A stretch of DNA of 56,995 bases from an uncultured Pelagibacteraceae bacterium (GCA_902581695.1 CACHOW010000004.1:1-56995); one strand, 5' to 3'; numbered from the stretch's first letter, positions 33,214 to 44,744 are shown. Program-made: numbers and translations. The notes: a model not told the origin generated them from the letters alone.

Positions 33214-33491
33214 AAATATGAAAAATCTTTTTCAAAAAGTTCTACAGATAATTAACTAAGCTAGACCTAGTATATAAGATTGATATATGGAGTCCTAGTT
33301 TCAAAAAGGTGGACAGGGGTCAAACTAATTTCCAATTTTCAAATCCATAACTAATTTTAATCTGACTCAGTTTAATCACACTTGCACACTAAGATTCTTG
33401 AATTGTTCTTGTTTTATGAGTAATCTTATTTATTGACGAAAGTTGCTTAGAAAGTATAAAGCAGTAGTATTTTTGGTGTGCTAAAAGAATA
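33214..33491 (+). promoter_or_regulatory. 278-bp intergenic region with tRNA operon promoter
   Basis: No ORF of note. A promoter-like pair TTGACG (33433-33438) and TATAAA (33455-33460), spaced 16 bp, stands 31 bp before tRNA-Val and could drive tRNA-Val and tRNA-Asp. A 9-base word GGGGTCAAA (33316-33324) also occurs in the variable/T-arm part of tRNA-Val and may be a remnant of a lost tRNA 3' half, or chance. Confidence 0.5.
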
Positions 33492-33567
33492 GGGCGGTTA
33501 GCTCAGTTGGTAGAGCATCTCGTTTACACCGAGGGGGTCAAAGGTTCGAGTCCTTTACTGCCCACCA
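33492..33567 (+). tRNA. tRNA-Val (anticodon TAC)
   Basis: 76 nt with all arms: acceptor GGGCGGT / ACTGCCC, D-arm GCTCAGTTGGTAGAGC, anticodon loop TTTACAC giving TAC, variable GGGTC, T-arm AAAGGTTCGAGTCCTTT, encoded CCA. Its 5' half is duplicated 1029 bp upstream. Confidence 0.97.
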
Positions 33568-33582
33568 AAATGAATCACAAGT

Positions 33583-33659
33583 GGGGGTGTAGCTCAGTTG
33601 GTTAGAGCGATCGCCTGTCACGCGATAGGTCGAGGGTTCGAGTCCCTTCACTCCCGCCA
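33583..33659 (+). tRNA. tRNA-Asp (anticodon GTC)
   Basis: 77 nt: acceptor GGGGGTG / CACTCCC with one G-U, D-arm GCTCAGTTGGTTAGAGC, anticodon stem-loop ATCGC-CTGTCAC-GCGAT giving GTC, T-arm GAGGGTTCGAGTCCCTT, discriminator G, encoded CCA. 15 bp after tRNA-Val, probably cotranscribed. Confidence 0.97.
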
Positions 33660-33785
33660 CTTTAAAAATTTATCTATTAATTGTTAGACTAAACCTTGAT
33701 AATCATTATCAATTATAGTGTATATTTTGAATAATGTGACCTATCACCACTTCATCTACCCATAAAAAATGATATATATTCGACC

Positions 33786-34154
33786 ATGACTGCGGATTTT
33801 TTAAAAGATTATTTTCCTATCATACTATTCCTAATAATTGCATTAGGTTTAAGTTGTGCGTTCATAGTAATCAATTTTATTTTATCACCAAAAAACCCAG
33901 ACCCTGAAAAATTGTCTGCCTATGAGTGTGGCTTTGAACCTTTTGAAGATTCCAGAATGGAATTTGATGTTAGATTTTATTTGGTAGCAATTTTATTTAT
34001 TATTTTTGATTTAGAAATTGCATTTTTATTTCCGTGGGCAATTTCGTTAGGAAATATTGGATTACTTGGTTTTTCATCAATGATGATTTTTTTATTCATA
34101 CTTACTGTTGGTTTTATTTATGAATGGAAAAAAGGGGCCTTGGACTGGGAATAA
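33786..34154 (+). CDS. nuoA: NADH-quinone oxidoreductase subunit A
   Basis: A 122-aa, three-helix membrane subunit of complex I. Its loop motif [20 protein letters not shown] and the helix [22 protein letters not shown] are diagnostic of NuoA. It is the first gene of a complete nuoA-N operon. A -10-like TATATT lies only 5 bp before the ATG, leaving almost no leader if that is the promoter. Confidence 0.97.
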   Translation: MTADFLKDYFPIILFLIIALGLSCAFIVINFILSPKNPDPEKLSAYECGFEPFEDSRMEFDVRFYLVAILFIIFDLEIAFLFPWAISLGNIGLLGFSSMMIFLFILTVGFIYEWKKGALDWE

Positions 34155-34166
34155 TTAGAAATTTAA

Positions 34167-34682
34167 ATGATGAATAAGCTAGAACAAGTTCCTGAAGAAT
34201 TTAAACAACTTGCTGAAGATTTTAGCAAGAATGGATTTATAACGACCTCATTGGATAACTTAATAAACTGGTCAAGGTCAGGTTCCTTACATTGGATGAC
34301 TTTTGGTCTTGCTTGTTGTGCTGTTGAAATGATGCAGACTGCCATGCCAAGATATGATCTAGAAAGATTTGGTGCAGCTCCAAGAGGATCGCCAAGACAA
34401 TCTGATGTTATGATTGTGGCAGGCACACTAACTAACAAAATGGCTCCTGCACTTAGAAAGGTTTATGATCAAATGCCTGAACCAAGATATGTAATATCAA
34501 TGGGTAGTTGTGCTAATGGTGGAGGTTATTATCACTATTCATATTCTGTCGTTAGAGGTTGTGATCGTATAGTTCCAGTTGATATTTATGTTCCAGGTTG
34601 TCCTCCATCAGCAGAATCTTTACTATATGGAATAATGCAACTTCAAAAAAAAATTAGAACAAAAGGTTCGCTCAATAGATAA
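34167..34682 (+). CDS. nuoB: NADH-quinone oxidoreductase subunit B
   Basis: A 171-aa peripheral-arm subunit carrying the terminal [4Fe-4S] cluster N2. The cluster cysteines are seen in [24 protein letters not shown] and [14 protein letters not shown]; the segment [20 protein letters not shown] is typical. N2 passes electrons to quinone at the NuoB/NuoD interface. 12 bp after nuoA; its stop overlaps the nuoC start by one base. Confidence 0.98.
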   Translation: MMNKLEQVPEEFKQLAEDFSKNGFITTSLDNLINWSRSGSLHWMTFGLACCAVEMMQTAMPRYDLERFGAAPRGSPRQSDVMIVAGTLTNKMAPALRKVYDQMPEPRYVISMGSCANGGGYYHYSYSVVRGCDRIVPVDIYVPGCPPSAESLLYGIMQLQKKIRTKGSLNR

Positions 34683-35290
34683 TGATAAACCTAAAAGATC
34701 TTGAAAAAAAAATAAACTCAGAATTAACTACAAAAATCAATTCTAGTTATATAAAGCATAATCAACTTTATTTTGAAATTGATAAAGATGATTTATTAGA
34801 TGTTGTATTGTTTATTAAAACCAATAATAAAACGAAATTTAGACAATTAATTGATCTCACAGTAGTAGATTATCCAGAAAAAACAAAAAGATTTAAAGTT
34901 GTATATCTTTTTTTAAGCCATGAATTCAACCAAAGACTAATATTAAGTTATTTTATTAGCGAAAATGAAATAATTTCCTCTTTAACATCAATTTTTCCAT
35001 CTGCAAATTGGATGGAAAGAGAAGTCTTTGATATGTATGGAGTTAATTTTAAAAATCATCCAGATTTAAGAAGAATTTTAACCGATTATGGTTTTGAAGG
35101 CCATCCACTAAGAAAGGATTTTCCATTAACTGGTCACACAGAAGTAAGATACAGCGAAGACAAAAAAAAAGTAATTAACGAACCTGTAAAATTAGAACAA
35201 AATTATAGAAATTTTGATTATGAAAGTCCATGGGAAGGAACAAAGTACATTAAAGAACAAACCGATACAAATGACAAAAAAAAAAATTAA
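34682..35290 (+). CDS. nuoC: NADH-quinone oxidoreductase subunit C
   Basis: A 202-aa hydrophilic subunit (30-kDa type). Its C-terminal family block is [20 protein letters not shown] followed by [22 protein letters not shown]. It is a separate gene, not fused with nuoD as in E. coli. The N-terminal ~60 residues are poorly conserved. Its 3' end overlaps the chosen nuoD start by 20 bp. Confidence 0.97.
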   Translation: MINLKDLEKKINSELTTKINSSYIKHNQLYFEIDKDDLLDVVLFIKTNNKTKFRQLIDLTVVDYPEKTKRFKVVYLFLSHEFNQRLILSYFISENEIISSLTSIFPSANWMEREVFDMYGVNFKNHPDLRRILTDYGFEGHPLRKDFPLTGHTEVRYSEDKKKVINEPVKLEQNYRNFDYESPWEGTKYIKEQTDTNDKKKN

Positions 35291-36449
35291 AAATTTAAAC
35301 TTAAATTTTGGACCTCAACACCCAGCAGCCCATGGTGTTTTGCGTTTGATTTTAGAATTAGATGGTGAGGTTGTAGAAAAAGCAGACCCTCATATAGGTT
35401 TATTGCATCGTGGGACAGAAAAACTAATTGAAAATAAGACATATATGCAAGCAGTTCCTTATTTTGATAGGTTAGATTATGTCGCTCCAATGAATCAAGA
35501 ACATGCATTTGCACTAGCTATAGAAAAAATTTTAAATATAGAAGTTCCTATTAGAGCTCAATTTATAAGAGTAATGTTTTGTGAAATAGGGAGAATCTTA
35601 AGCCATATTTTAAATGTAACAACTCAAGCTCTAGATGTTGGCGCTCTTACTCCATCTCTTTGGGGTTTTGAAGAAAGAGAAACTCTCATGACATTTTATG
35701 AAAGAGCTTCAGGTTCTAGACTTCATGCTAATTATTTTAGAGCAGGTGGTGTACATCAAGATTTACCAAGAGGATTAGAAGCTGATATTGGATCATTTTG
35801 TGAAAATTTTCCAAAAATTATCAATGATCTAGAAAATTTATTAACTGATAACAGAATATTCAAACAACGTAATGTTGACATAGGAATTGTAACTAAAGAA
35901 GATGCACTTGACTATTCTTTTTCGGGAGTGATGATGAGAGGGTCAGGTATAGCTTGGGACTTGAGAAAATCACAGCCTTACGATTGTTATCAGCAGTTAG
36001 ATTTTAAGGTACCAGTAGGCAAAAATGGTGATTGTTATGATCGTTATTTATGCAGGATTGAAGAAATGAAAGAAAGTGTTTTAATCATAAAACAATGCTT
36101 GGAAAAAATGGAAAAAGGTCCAATCAAAACATTTGATGGTAAAATATCACCACCATCAAAAAAAGAGATTAAACAATCGATGGAAGCTTTGATACATCAC
36201 TTTAAGTTATTTACTGAAGGATATCGTGTTCCAAAAGATGAAATTTATACTGCCGTTGAGGCACCTAAAGGTGAATTTGGTGTATATTTAATTTCAGATG
36301 GTTCTAGCAAACCCTATAAATGTAAAATTAGAGCACCTGGATTTTCTCATTTACAATCAATGGATTATCTAATTAAAGGACATATGTTAGCAGATGTCCC
36401 AGCCGTACTTGGATCATTAGATATTGTTTTTGGAGAGGTAGATAGATGA
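35271..36449 (+). CDS. nuoD: NADH-quinone oxidoreductase subunit D
   Basis: A 392-aa 49-kDa-type subunit lining the quinone site. I choose the ATG giving [20 protein letters not shown]; the track start is 19 codons upstream in sequence that belongs to nuoC in another frame. Diagnostic motifs: [14 protein letters not shown] with the quinone-site His, [20 protein letters not shown]-like [18 protein letters not shown], and the C-terminal [12 protein letters not shown]. It overlaps nuoE by 4 bp. Confidence 0.97.
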   Translation: MTKKKIKNLNLNFGPQHPAAHGVLRLILELDGEVVEKADPHIGLLHRGTEKLIENKTYMQAVPYFDRLDYVAPMNQEHAFALAIEKILNIEVPIRAQFIRVMFCEIGRILSHILNVTTQALDVGALTPSLWGFEERETLMTFYERASGSRLHANYFRAGGVHQDLPRGLEADIGSFCENFPKIINDLENLLTDNRIFKQRNVDIGIVTKEDALDYSFSGVMMRGSGIAWDLRKSQPYDCYQQLDFKVPVGKNGDCYDRYLCRIEEMKESVLIIKQCLEKMEKGPIKTFDGKISPPSKKEIKQSMEALIHHFKLFTEGYRVPKDEIYTAVEAPKGEFGVYLISDGSSKPYKCKIRAPGFSHLQSMDYLIKGHMLADVPAVLGSLDIVFGEVDR

Positions 36450-37054
36450 GTTTAAAAAGACCAGCTAAAGATCAACCTGAAAATTTTGAATTTACTCCTA
36501 ATTCACTTAAAGCTGCAGAAGCTATTGTCACCAATTATCCTAAAGGCAAACAACAAAGTGCAGTAATGGCTTTATTGTATATTGCTCAAAGACAAAATAA
36601 TAATTGGATACCTTTAGCTGCAATGAAGTATATAGCCAAATTTTTAAATATGCCTTACATAAAAGTTTATGAAGTTGCTACTTTTTACTCGATGTATAAT
36701 TTATCTCCCGTTGGGAAATATTTTATTCAAGTATGTACTACCACTCCATGCATGATTAGAGGTGCAAATATGCTAGTCGAAGCTTGTAAGGAAAAAATTT
36801 CCAAAAATGAGTCTGAGCTATCAAATGATAAAAAGTGCTCTTGGATTGAAGTTGAGTGTTTAGGTGCTTGTGTTAATGCTCCTATGATGCAAATTAATGA
36901 AGAATATTTTGAGGATTTGGACAAAGAAAAAACTTTAAAGATTTTAGATAAAATTTTAAAAGATGAAATACCGAAACCTGGTTCCTATAGAGGCAGAACA
37001 AGTAATGAGCCTGAAAATAATAGAAAAACTTTAATGGATTTAAAAAATGCTTAA
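36446..37054 (+). CDS. nuoE: NADH-quinone oxidoreductase subunit E
   Basis: A 202-aa thioredoxin-like [2Fe-2S] subunit of the NADH dehydrogenase module. The four cluster cysteines are in [12 protein letters not shown] and [13 protein letters not shown], and the N-terminal helical part has [18 protein letters not shown]. The C-terminal ~35 residues ([20 protein letters not shown]) are a charged extension. Overlaps nuoD by 4 and nuoF by 8 bp. Confidence 0.97.
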   Translation: MSLKRPAKDQPENFEFTPNSLKAAEAIVTNYPKGKQQSAVMALLYIAQRQNNNWIPLAAMKYIAKFLNMPYIKVYEVATFYSMYNLSPVGKYFIQVCTTTPCMIRGANMLVEACKEKISKNESELSNDKKCSWIEVECLGACVNAPMMQINEEYFEDLDKEKTLKILDKILKDEIPKPGSYRGRTSNEPENNRKTLMDLKNA

Positions 37055-38375
37055 AGATCAAGACAGAATTTTTCAAAATCTTTATAATGACTTAGGATTT
37101 GATGTTATTTCATCTCAAAAAAGAGGTGATTGGGTTGATACTAAAGAATTGACTAATAAAGGACGTGATTGGATTATTAACGAAATTAAAGAGTCGCAAC
37201 TCAGGGGAAGAGGAGGTGCTGGTTTTCCAACTGGATTAAAATGGTCTTTTGCACCTAAAGAAGTTGGGTCAAGACCGCACTATTTAGTTATAAATGCAGA
37301 TGAATCTGAACCAGGTACTTGCAAAGATAGAGATATATTAAGATTTGAACCACACAAATTAATTGAGGGATGTTTAATTGCTTCATATGCGGTTCAGGCT
37401 CATGTTTGTTATATTTATATTCGAGGAGAATATTTTATTGATGGACAAAAGCTTCAAGCTGCTATTGATGAAGCTTATGAAAAAAAACTAATTGGTAAAA
37501 ATGCAGCAGGAACAGGCTGGGATCTAGATATATATATTCATTACGGTGCAGGAGCATATATTTGTGGAGAAGAAACAGCACTGCTTGAAAGTATTGAAGG
37601 AAATAAAGGTCAACCAAGGTTGAAGCCGCCATTCCCAGCATTAATAGGACTTTATGGATGCCCAACTATAATTAATAATGTTGAAACAATAGCAGTAGTA
37701 CCAACAATTTTAAGACGAGGTGGTAAATGGTTTTCATCACTAGGCAGAGAAAAAAATACAGGTACTAAAATTTTTTGTATTTCCGGCAATGTAAATAACC
37801 CATGTAACGTTGAGGAAGAAATGAGTATTCCTTTAAAAGAGTTAATTGAGGTTCATGCTGGAGGCGTGATTGGCGGATGGGATAATTTGCAGGCCGTAAT
37901 ACCTGGCGGTTCTTCTATGCCACTTATTCCAAAACAAAAATGTGAAACACTTACAATGGACTTTGATGCTTTGATGGCTGAGAAAAGTGGTTTAGGAACT
38001 GCTGGTATAGTTGTTATAAATAAAGATCAAGACATAATTAAATGTATGGCAAGAATTGCAAGATTTTATAAACATGAAAGCTGTGGACAATGTACTCCTT
38101 GTAGAGAAGGTTCTGGTTGGATGTGGAGAATGCTTGAAAGAATGGCAAGAGGTGAAGCAACTAAGGATGAAATTGATATGCTTGGCGATGTAACTAATCA
38201 AATTGCCGGTCATACAATTTGCGCATTTGGAGAGGGGTCTTCATGGCCGGTTCAAGGATTATTAAGACATTTTAAAAAAGAAATTAAAGAAAGAAATAAA
38301 TTTGATCCAATAGTAAAAGAAAATAAAAATATTCCTTATTTAGTTGATCAACACTTATTAGATAAAAATGCTTAA
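37047..38375 (+). CDS. nuoF: NADH-quinone oxidoreductase subunit F
   Basis: A 442-aa subunit carrying FMN, the NADH site and one [4Fe-4S] cluster. The NADH-binding glycine loop is [17 protein letters not shown], the FMN region includes [14 protein letters not shown] and [17 protein letters not shown], and the cluster cysteines are [15 protein letters not shown] plus a later Cys in [10 protein letters not shown]. Overlaps nuoG by 8 bp. Confidence 0.98.
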   Translation: MLKDQDRIFQNLYNDLGFDVISSQKRGDWVDTKELTNKGRDWIINEIKESQLRGRGGAGFPTGLKWSFAPKEVGSRPHYLVINADESEPGTCKDRDILRFEPHKLIEGCLIASYAVQAHVCYIYIRGEYFIDGQKLQAAIDEAYEKKLIGKNAAGTGWDLDIYIHYGAGAYICGEETALLESIEGNKGQPRLKPPFPALIGLYGCPTIINNVETIAVVPTILRRGGKWFSSLGREKNTGTKIFCISGNVNNPCNVEEEMSIPLKELIEVHAGGVIGGWDNLQAVIPGGSSMPLIPKQKCETLTMDFDALMAEKSGLGTAGIVVINKDQDIIKCMARIARFYKHESCGQCTPCREGSGWMWRMLERMARGEATKDEIDMLGDVTNQIAGHTICAFGEGSSWPVQGLLRHFKKEIKERNKFDPIVKENKNIPYLVDQHLLDKNA

Positions 38376-40401
38376 ATTAAAAGTTAATGACATGGATGTT
38401 GAGGTTGAAGAAGGGCTAACTGTTCTTCAAGCATGTGAAAAAGCTGGAGTAGAAATACCAAAATTTTGCTATCATGAAAAATTGTCAATAGCTGGAAATT
38501 GTAGAATGTGTTTGGTTGAAATGGAAAAATCAGCAAAACCCATAGCATCTTGTGCGATGCCCGCTTCTGAAGGAATGGTAATAAAAACAAACACTCCAAT
38601 GATAGAAAAATCTAGAAAAGGAGTAATGGAATTTCTGCTTGCGAACCATCCTTTAGATTGCCCTGTTTGTGACCAAGGTGGTGAATGTGATCTTCAAGAT
38701 CAATCAATGTTTTATGGGATAGATAAATCAAGATTTAAAGAAAACAAAAGAGCTGTTCCAGATAAAAACATGGGACCTCTTATAAAAACCCAAATGACCA
38801 GATGTATTCACTGTACAAGATGTATAAGGTTTGCTACAGAAATTGCTGGTGTTCCAGAACTAGGTGCAATTGGTAGAGGTGAGGACATGCAAATAACAAC
38901 TTATTTAGAACAATCAATAAAATCTGAATTATCAGGTAATGTAATAGATCTTTGTCCCGTTGGAGCCTTAACATCAAAACCTTATGTTTTTGAAGCTAGA
39001 CCTTGGGAGTTAAAGAAAACTGAAACAATAGATGTGATGGATGCCATTGGCTCAAATATAAGAGTTGATACTTATGGCTGGGAGGTAAAAAGAGTTTTAC
39101 CAATAATAAATGAGGATATAAACGAAGAATGGATTTCAGATAAAACGAGATATGCTTGTGATGGCTTGTTGAATCAAAGATTGGATGTTCCCTATGTTAA
39201 ATACAATAATAATTTTGAAAAAGCATCATGGAAAGAGGTCTTTAATATAATTAAATCTAAAATAGAAAACTCTAATAAAGAAAATATTTGTGGTTTTGTA
39301 GGAGACCTAACAAATATGGAGACAAGTTTTATTTTTAAAGAATTTTTTGAGAGAACGCTTAATTCAAAAAAGTATGAATCAAGAACTTCTGATAGATTTA
39401 TAGATAACTCCTCTAGAGAGAATTATATATTTAACTCAACAATAAATGGAATTGAAGAATCAGATTTTATATTTTTGATCGGAGCGAACCCCAGATTTGA
39501 AGCAACTATGATTAATGCTAGAATTAGAAAAGCATATTTGAATAATAAAACAAAAATTATTTCACTTAATGATGTGGGTGATCTTACTTATCCGTATGAA
39601 GCTTTAAATGGAAAAACTCAATCTATTAAAGATGTCATTGAAAATAAAAACTCATTATCTCAAGCTATTTTAGACTCAAAAAAACCAATGATTATAATTG
39701 GTGAGTCATTCTTAGATCTTGAGAAATCTGAATATCTTTTTAATTCACTAAAAAAATTTTTATATAAAAACAAAAAGTTTACGAACGAATGGAATCCTCT
39801 AAATATATTGAGCACTGATGCATCATCTGTTGGTAATTTTGACTTAGATATTATTAACAATAATGAAATGTTACTTAAGGATCTTAAAGAAAATAAGTTT
39901 GAAATAGTTTTTTTAATTGGACAAGATAATATTGATTTTAAAAAGAAAGATGAATTTGTAATTTATCAAGGTAGCCATGGTGATAAAGGAGCTGAGCTTG
40001 CTGATATCATTCTTCCAGGATCTGCTTTTACAGAAGAGTCCAGCCATTATACAAATTTAGAGGGTAAAATACAAAAAACATTCAAAGCTTCGTATCCACC
40101 TGGTGAAGCCAAAGAGGATTGGCAAATAATTAATGAACTTGCAGAATTAATGAATAATCGTAAGCTCTTTAATGATAAGGAAGAGCTTCAAAGTAGTATG
40201 TTTAATTATTTGAATATCAAAAAGGAAAAACAAAAATCAAATTTTGTTGATAATAAAATTGAAGATAATTTTGTAAATGAATATTTAAAAGTAAATTACA
40301 AAGATTACTATTTTTCTAACGTAATTGCGCGTTCATCTAAAACAATGGTTGATTGTAATAACAATAAACATGAAATTAAGCGAACAGGCACAGAGGGATA
40401 A
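38368..40401 (+). CDS. nuoG: NADH-quinone oxidoreductase subunit G
   Basis: A 677-aa iron-sulfur subunit. The N-terminal ferredoxin-like [2Fe-2S] site is in [19 protein letters not shown], followed by the His/Cys cluster [18 protein letters not shown] and the two [4Fe-4S] motifs around [12 protein letters not shown] and [11 protein letters not shown]. The rest is a molybdopterin-oxidoreductase-like fold without a cofactor, degenerate towards the C-terminus, where [20 protein letters not shown] is still recognisable. Length is normal for alphaproteobacterial NuoG. Confidence 0.97.
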   Translation: MLKLKVNDMDVEVEEGLTVLQACEKAGVEIPKFCYHEKLSIAGNCRMCLVEMEKSAKPIASCAMPASEGMVIKTNTPMIEKSRKGVMEFLLANHPLDCPVCDQGGECDLQDQSMFYGIDKSRFKENKRAVPDKNMGPLIKTQMTRCIHCTRCIRFATEIAGVPELGAIGRGEDMQITTYLEQSIKSELSGNVIDLCPVGALTSKPYVFEARPWELKKTETIDVMDAIGSNIRVDTYGWEVKRVLPIINEDINEEWISDKTRYACDGLLNQRLDVPYVKYNNNFEKASWKEVFNIIKSKIENSNKENICGFVGDLTNMETSFIFKEFFERTLNSKKYESRTSDRFIDNSSRENYIFNSTINGIEESDFIFLIGANPRFEATMINARIRKAYLNNKTKIISLNDVGDLTYPYEALNGKTQSIKDVIENKNSLSQAILDSKKPMIIIGESFLDLEKSEYLFNSLKKFLYKNKKFTNEWNPLNILSTDASSVGNFDLDIINNNEMLLKDLKENKFEIVFLIGQDNIDFKKKDEFVIYQGSHGDKGAELADIILPGSAFTEESSHYTNLEGKIQKTFKASYPPGEAKEDWQIINELAELMNNRKLFNDKEELQSSMFNYLNIKKEKQKSNFVDNKIEDNFVNEYLKVNYKDYYFSNVIARSSKTMVDCNNNKHEIKRTGTEG

Positions 40402-40404
40402 TTA

Positions 40405-41403
40405 ATGGAATATTTAAGTTCAATTTTTCAAGAGGTTTATAAAATTTTGTTTTTATTAATCCCTGTTTTAGTCTCGGTGGCAATGATTGTTTGGTTAGAT
40501 AGGAGAGTTTGGGCTTTCGTCCAAAAACGGCAAGGACCTAATGTAGTTGGACCTTTTGGTTTGTTACAATCACTTGCAGATGCTTTAAAATATATCTTTA
40601 AAGAAATAATTATTCCAGCAAGTTCAAATAAGGTTATTTTTATTCTTGCACCAATTATTACCATGACATTAGCCTTAGTTGCATGGGCAGTAATCCCCTT
40701 TGGAGAGTCTCAAGTTTTAGCAGACATAAATGTAGGAATTTTATATATATTTGCAGTATCTTCCTTAGGTGTTTATGGAATTATAATGGGCGGATGGGCA
40801 TCGAATTCAAAATATCCATTTTTAGGAGCTATAAGATCAGCAGCACAAATGGTTTCATATGAAGTTTCAATAGGCATCATTATTATAAATGTTTTACTTT
40901 GTGTGGGTTCTTTGAACTTAAGTGACATTGTAGTTGCTCAAAAAGAAATGTGGTTTGTAATTCCATTGTTTCCAATGTTCATTATTTTTTTCATTTCATC
41001 ATTAGCTGAAACTAATAGACCACCATTTGATTTACCAGAAGCAGAAGCTGAGTTAGTTGCAGGCTATCAAACAGAATATTCAGGAATGATGTATGCTATG
41101 TTTTGGTTAGGTGAATATGCAAATATTTTACTAATGTGTGCCCTTGGTTCAATTTTATTTTTAGGAGGCTGGCTATCCCCTATAGATTTGTATCCCTTTA
41201 CTCTAGTTCCAGGAGCAGTTTGGTTGATATTTAAAATTCTTTTATTGTTTATTCTTTTTGCTTTAGTTAAAGCAACAGTACCAAGATATAGATATGATCA
41301 GTTAATGAGATTAGGATGGAAGATATTTTTACCATTATCATTAATTTATGTAATCTTAACAGCAAGTTATCTTTTTTATTTTAACCTTTTACCAACAAAC
41401 TAA
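40405..41403 (+). CDS. nuoH: NADH-quinone oxidoreductase subunit H
   Basis: A 332-aa membrane subunit with 8 helices that joins the quinone cavity to the pump modules. Key motifs are [20 protein letters not shown] near residue 30 and [20 protein letters not shown] near 210, the latter with conserved acidic residues, then [18 protein letters not shown]. 3 bp after nuoG; its stop is immediately followed by nuoI. Confidence 0.98.
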   Translation: MEYLSSIFQEVYKILFLLIPVLVSVAMIVWLDRRVWAFVQKRQGPNVVGPFGLLQSLADALKYIFKEIIIPASSNKVIFILAPIITMTLALVAWAVIPFGESQVLADINVGILYIFAVSSLGVYGIIMGGWASNSKYPFLGAIRSAAQMVSYEVSIGIIIINVLLCVGSLNLSDIVVAQKEMWFVIPLFPMFIIFFISSLAETNRPPFDLPEAEAELVAGYQTEYSGMMYAMFWLGEYANILLMCALGSILFLGGWLSPIDLYPFTLVPGAVWLIFKILLLFILFALVKATVPRYRYDQLMRLGWKIFLPLSLIYVILTASYLFYFNLLPTN

Positions 41404-41889
41404 ATGAAAATTACGAGATTTATTAAAACTATAATGATGGTTGACTTTGTAAGTGGATTATTAATTGCCATTAAAGAATTATTCAAATCAAAAAAAACAA
41501 TTAATTACCCGTTTGAAAAAGGAAAAATTAGCCCAAGATTTAGAGGTGAACACGCCCTCAGAAGATATCCTAATGGTGAAGAAAGATGTATAGCTTGTAA
41601 ATTATGTGAAGCAGTATGTCCTGCACAAGCTATTACAATCGAATCAACTCAAAGAGAGGATGGAAGTAGAAAAACAACTCGCTATGATATAGATATGATG
41701 AAATGTATCTATTGTGGCCTATGTGAAGAGTCTTGTCCAGTTGATGCAATTGTGCAAGGACCAAATTTTGAATTTTCTACTGAAACTAGAGAAGAACTAT
41801 ATTACACTAAGGAAAAACTCCTTGATAATGGAGATAGATGGGAAAATATTTTAGCTGCAAATATTAAATCAGACAATCCTTATAGATAA
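41404..41889 (+). CDS. nuoI: NADH-quinone oxidoreductase subunit I
   Basis: A 161-aa ferredoxin-like subunit with two [4Fe-4S] clusters: [16 protein letters not shown] and [20 protein letters not shown]. The N-terminal amphipathic part with [18 protein letters not shown] is typical. It carries electrons from NuoG towards NuoB. Starts directly after the nuoH stop. Confidence 0.98.
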   Translation: MKITRFIKTIMMVDFVSGLLIAIKELFKSKKTINYPFEKGKISPRFRGEHALRRYPNGEERCIACKLCEAVCPAQAITIESTQREDGSRKTTRYDIDMMKCIYCGLCEESCPVDAIVQGPNFEFSTETREELYYTKEKLLDNGDRWENILAANIKSDNPYR

Positions 41890-41892
41890 TTG

Positions 41893-42525
41893 ATGATAGC
41901 TCACGCAATCTTTTTTTATATTTTTTCATTAATAGCTATCGTTTCTGCGATAATGGTTACAGTCTCTAAAAATACAGTTCATTCAGTATTTTTTTTAATC
42001 TTGGATTTTATAAGTATTTCATGTCTTTTTATTATGATTGGAGCAGAATTTTTAGGTATGATCATGTTAATTGTCTATGTTGGTGCAGTAGCAGTTTTGT
42101 TTTTATTTGTTGTTATGATGTTAAATGTAGCTCAACAAAAGAACCAATGGTTGCTATCTGAGGATAGTTCAAAACATATTCCTGTAGGACTTATTATTAG
42201 TACTTTAATATTCTTTGAATTAATTATTGTTATTGGTGGCTGGAAGTATAAGCCAGATTTATTTAATTCAAGTAATTTAGATATATCTAGAGAACTTAGT
42301 AATACTCATTCCTTGGGGCAAATTTTATATACAGATTACATTCATATTTTTCAAATAAGTGGAATGATTTTATTAATTTCAATGATAGGAGCGATTGTTC
42401 TTACTTTTAGACAAAGAGAAGGTGTAAAAAAACAAAGTTACCTTAAACAAATTTCAAGGGAAAGATCTGAAGGAGTAGAGGTTTTAGATGTTGCATCTAA
42501 CAAAGGAGTAAAAATTGATGATTGA
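41893..42525 (+). CDS. nuoJ: NADH-quinone oxidoreductase subunit J
   Basis: A 210-aa, five-helix membrane subunit (ND6 type). I use the ATG ([20 protein letters not shown]), one codon after the TTG used by the track. [20 protein letters not shown] is the conserved helix with the pi-bulge region. The C-terminus is extended and polar ([20 protein letters not shown]). Overlaps nuoK by 8 bp. Confidence 0.96.
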   Translation: MIAHAIFFYIFSLIAIVSAIMVTVSKNTVHSVFFLILDFISISCLFIMIGAEFLGMIMLIVYVGAVAVLFLFVVMMLNVAQQKNQWLLSEDSSKHIPVGLIISTLIFFELIIVIGGWKYKPDLFNSSNLDISRELSNTHSLGQILYTDYIHIFQISGMILLISMIGAIVLTFRQREGVKKQSYLKQISRERSEGVEVLDVASNKGVKIDD

Positions 42526-42829
42526 AATTGGCTTGGGGCATTATCTAACTTTAGGAGCGGTAATTTTTACGATTGGTATAGTTGGAATTTTTTTAAATAG
42601 AAAAAATATTATTGTAATTTTAATGAGTATTGAGCTTATCCTGTTGGCGGTTAATATTAATTTAGTTTCGTTCTCAATATATTTAAATGACTTGTCTGGC
42701 CAAGTTTTTACTTTATTTATTTTAACAGTTGCTGCAGCTGAGGCTGCTATAGGTTTAGCAATTATAGTTGTTTACTACCGAAACTCTGGAACTATCCGAG
42801 TTGAAGAAATTGATAATTTAAAAGGTTAA
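42518..42829 (+). CDS. nuoK: NADH-quinone oxidoreductase subunit K
   Basis: A 103-aa, three-helix subunit (ND4L type). Start taken as ATG ([20 protein letters not shown]), one codon after the track's TTG. The helix-2 acid is in [20 protein letters not shown] and the helix-3 acid in [20 protein letters not shown], both part of the proton path. Confidence 0.97.
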   Translation: MIEIGLGHYLTLGAVIFTIGIVGIFLNRKNIIVILMSIELILLAVNINLVSFSIYLNDLSGQVFTLFILTVAAAEAAIGLAIIVVYYRNSGTIRVEEIDNLKG

Positions 42830-42830
42830 T

Positions 42831-44744
42831 ATGGAAATTTCAATTATAGCATTACCTTTATTAGCCTCAATAATATCTGGATTTTTTGGAAAATTTATTG
42901 GTGACAGAAATTCAGAAATTGTTACTAGTTTTTTGGTAACTATTTCGGCGATTTTATCTGCAGTAGTTTTGTATGAAGTTATTATCAATCAATATCAAGA
43001 CAATATAATTATAGCTAAGTGGATTAGTTCTGGATCATTGGATGTTAATTGGTCAATGAAGATTGATCCTTTATCTGCAGTGATGTTAGTAGTTGTAACT
43101 TCAGTTTCATCCTTAGTTCATATTTATTCTATTGGTTATATGTCCCATGACCCTCATAAGCCAAGATTTATGGCTTATTTGTCTTTGTTCACTTTTGCAA
43201 TGTTGATGTTGGTAACTTCTGATAATTTTATTCAATTATTCTTTGGTTGGGAAGGCGTAGGTTTATGTTCATATTTTTTAATTGGATTTTGGTTTAAAAA
43301 AGATACTGCTAATTCAGCTGCTATTAAAGCCTTTTTAGTTAATAGGGTAGGAGATTTCGGTTTTGCTTTGGGAATTTTTTTAATTTTTTATTTGTTTGGT
43401 ACTGTAAATTATTCAGAAGTTTTTGATTTAATTCCAACTATTGTTGATAAGAATTTATTTTTTCTAGGCTTTGATGTTAATGCTATTGATTTGATTTGTT
43501 TGCTTCTATTTGTTGGAGCGATGGGTAAATCAGCTCAAATTTTACTTCACACTTGGTTACCAGATGCAATGGAAGGTCCAACACCTGTTTCAGCACTTAT
43601 CCATGCTGCAACTATGGTTACAGCAGGTGTTTTTTTAGTTGTAAGATGTTCGCCAATTTACGAATATTCAGAGCTAGCATTAAATGTCATTACAATTATA
43701 GGCATGAGTACAGCCTTCTTTGCAGCAACAGTTGCACTTGTCCAAACAGATATTAAAAAAATAATTGCTTATTCTACTTGTAGTCAACTTGGTTATATGT
43801 TTTTTGCTGCAGGTGTGGGTGCATATAATGTTGCTATGTTTCATTTATTTACACATGCATTTTTTAAAGCTCTTTTATTTTTAGGATCTGGTTCAGTTAT
43901 TCACGCTTTTAAAGATGAGCAAAATATAAATAAAATGGGGGGAGTTTGGAAAAAATTACCTTACACATATACATTAATGTTAATAGGTACTTTAGCTTTA
44001 ACTGGTTTTCCTTTTTTATCAGGATTTTATTCTAAGGATGCAATCATAGAATTTGCTTATTTAAGGGGGAATACTACTGGATATTACGCGGCAGGGATTG
44101 GTATTATTACTGCATTTCTTACATCCATTTATTCATGGAGATTAATTTTTAAAACTTTTCATGGAGATTATAAAAATAAAGATATCAAGATTGAAGAAAC
44201 TCACGAGTCACCTTTGGTAATGTTGATACCTTTAATTTTTCTTTCTATAGGCGCTATATTTGCAGGGTATGCTTTTAAAGAATTATTTTTAAGTAATGGT
44301 GGAATAAATAATTTTTGGCAAGAGTCAATTTTTTTTCTACAACCATTAAGTAGTGATCATCCACCTTTTTGGTTTTTAGTATTAACTCCTGTTTTAGTAA
44401 TTTTATCAATACCAATTGCTTATTATTTATTTGTAAAAAATAAAAATTTATCTGATCAAATTGCAAATGTTAATAAACCTTTATATCAATTTTTGATTAA
44501 TAAATGGTATTTTGATGAGCTGTATGATGTCATATTTGTAATTCCCTCAAAAAAAATAGGAATATTTTTGTGGAAGTTTTTTGATATAAAAATAATTGAT
44601 GGTTTTGGTCCTGATGGTATTTCATCATTCATTAAAAAGTGCTCTTTAAAAGCTAATAAATTTCAAAGTGGATTTATATATCAATATGCATTTGTAATGT
44701 TACTTGGTTTCTCTGCTTTATTAACTTTTCTAATTGTTAAATAA
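42831..44744 (+). CDS. nuoL: NADH-quinone oxidoreductase subunit L
   Basis: A 637-aa antiporter-like subunit, the distal proton pump of complex I. It has ~16 helices and the family block LLHTWLPDAMEGPTPVSALI followed by HAATMVTAGVFLVVR; GWEGVGLCSYFLIGFW holds the conserved Glu and DIKKIIAYSTCSQLGYMF the lysine region. A lateral helix should span the C-terminal part before the last membrane segment. Length is normal. Confidence 0.98.
   Translation: MEISIIALPLLASIISGFFGKFIGDRNSEIVTSFLVTISAILSAVVLYEVIINQYQDNIIIAKWISSGSLDVNWSMKIDPLSAVMLVVVTSVSSLVHIYSIGYMSHDPHKPRFMAYLSLFTFAMLMLVTSDNFIQLFFGWEGVGLCSYFLIGFWFKKDTANSAAIKAFLVNRVGDFGFALGIFLIFYLFGTVNYSEVFDLIPTIVDKNLFFLGFDVNAIDLICLLLFVGAMGKSAQILLHTWLPDAMEGPTPVSALIHAATMVTAGVFLVVRCSPIYEYSELALNVITIIGMSTAFFAATVALVQTDIKKIIAYSTCSQLGYMFFAAGVGAYNVAMFHLFTHAFFKALLFLGSGSVIHAFKDEQNINKMGGVWKKLPYTYTLMLIGTLALTGFPFLSGFYSKDAIIEFAYLRGNTTGYYAAGIGIITAFLTSIYSWRLIFKTFHGDYKNKDIKIEETHESPLVMLIPLIFLSIGAIFAGYAFKELFLSNGGINNFWQESIFFLQPLSSDHPPFWFLVLTPVLVILSIPIAYYLFVKNKNLSDQIANVNKPLYQFLINKWYFDELYDVIFVIPSKKIGIFLWKFFDIKIIDGFGPDGISSFIKKCSLKANKFQSGFIYQYAFVMLLGFSALLTFLIVK

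Noticed and set aside
35214-35270. Upstream nuoD start from the ORF track
   Set aside because: The extra 19 residues are nuoC sequence in another frame; the family N-terminus fits the ATG at 35271.
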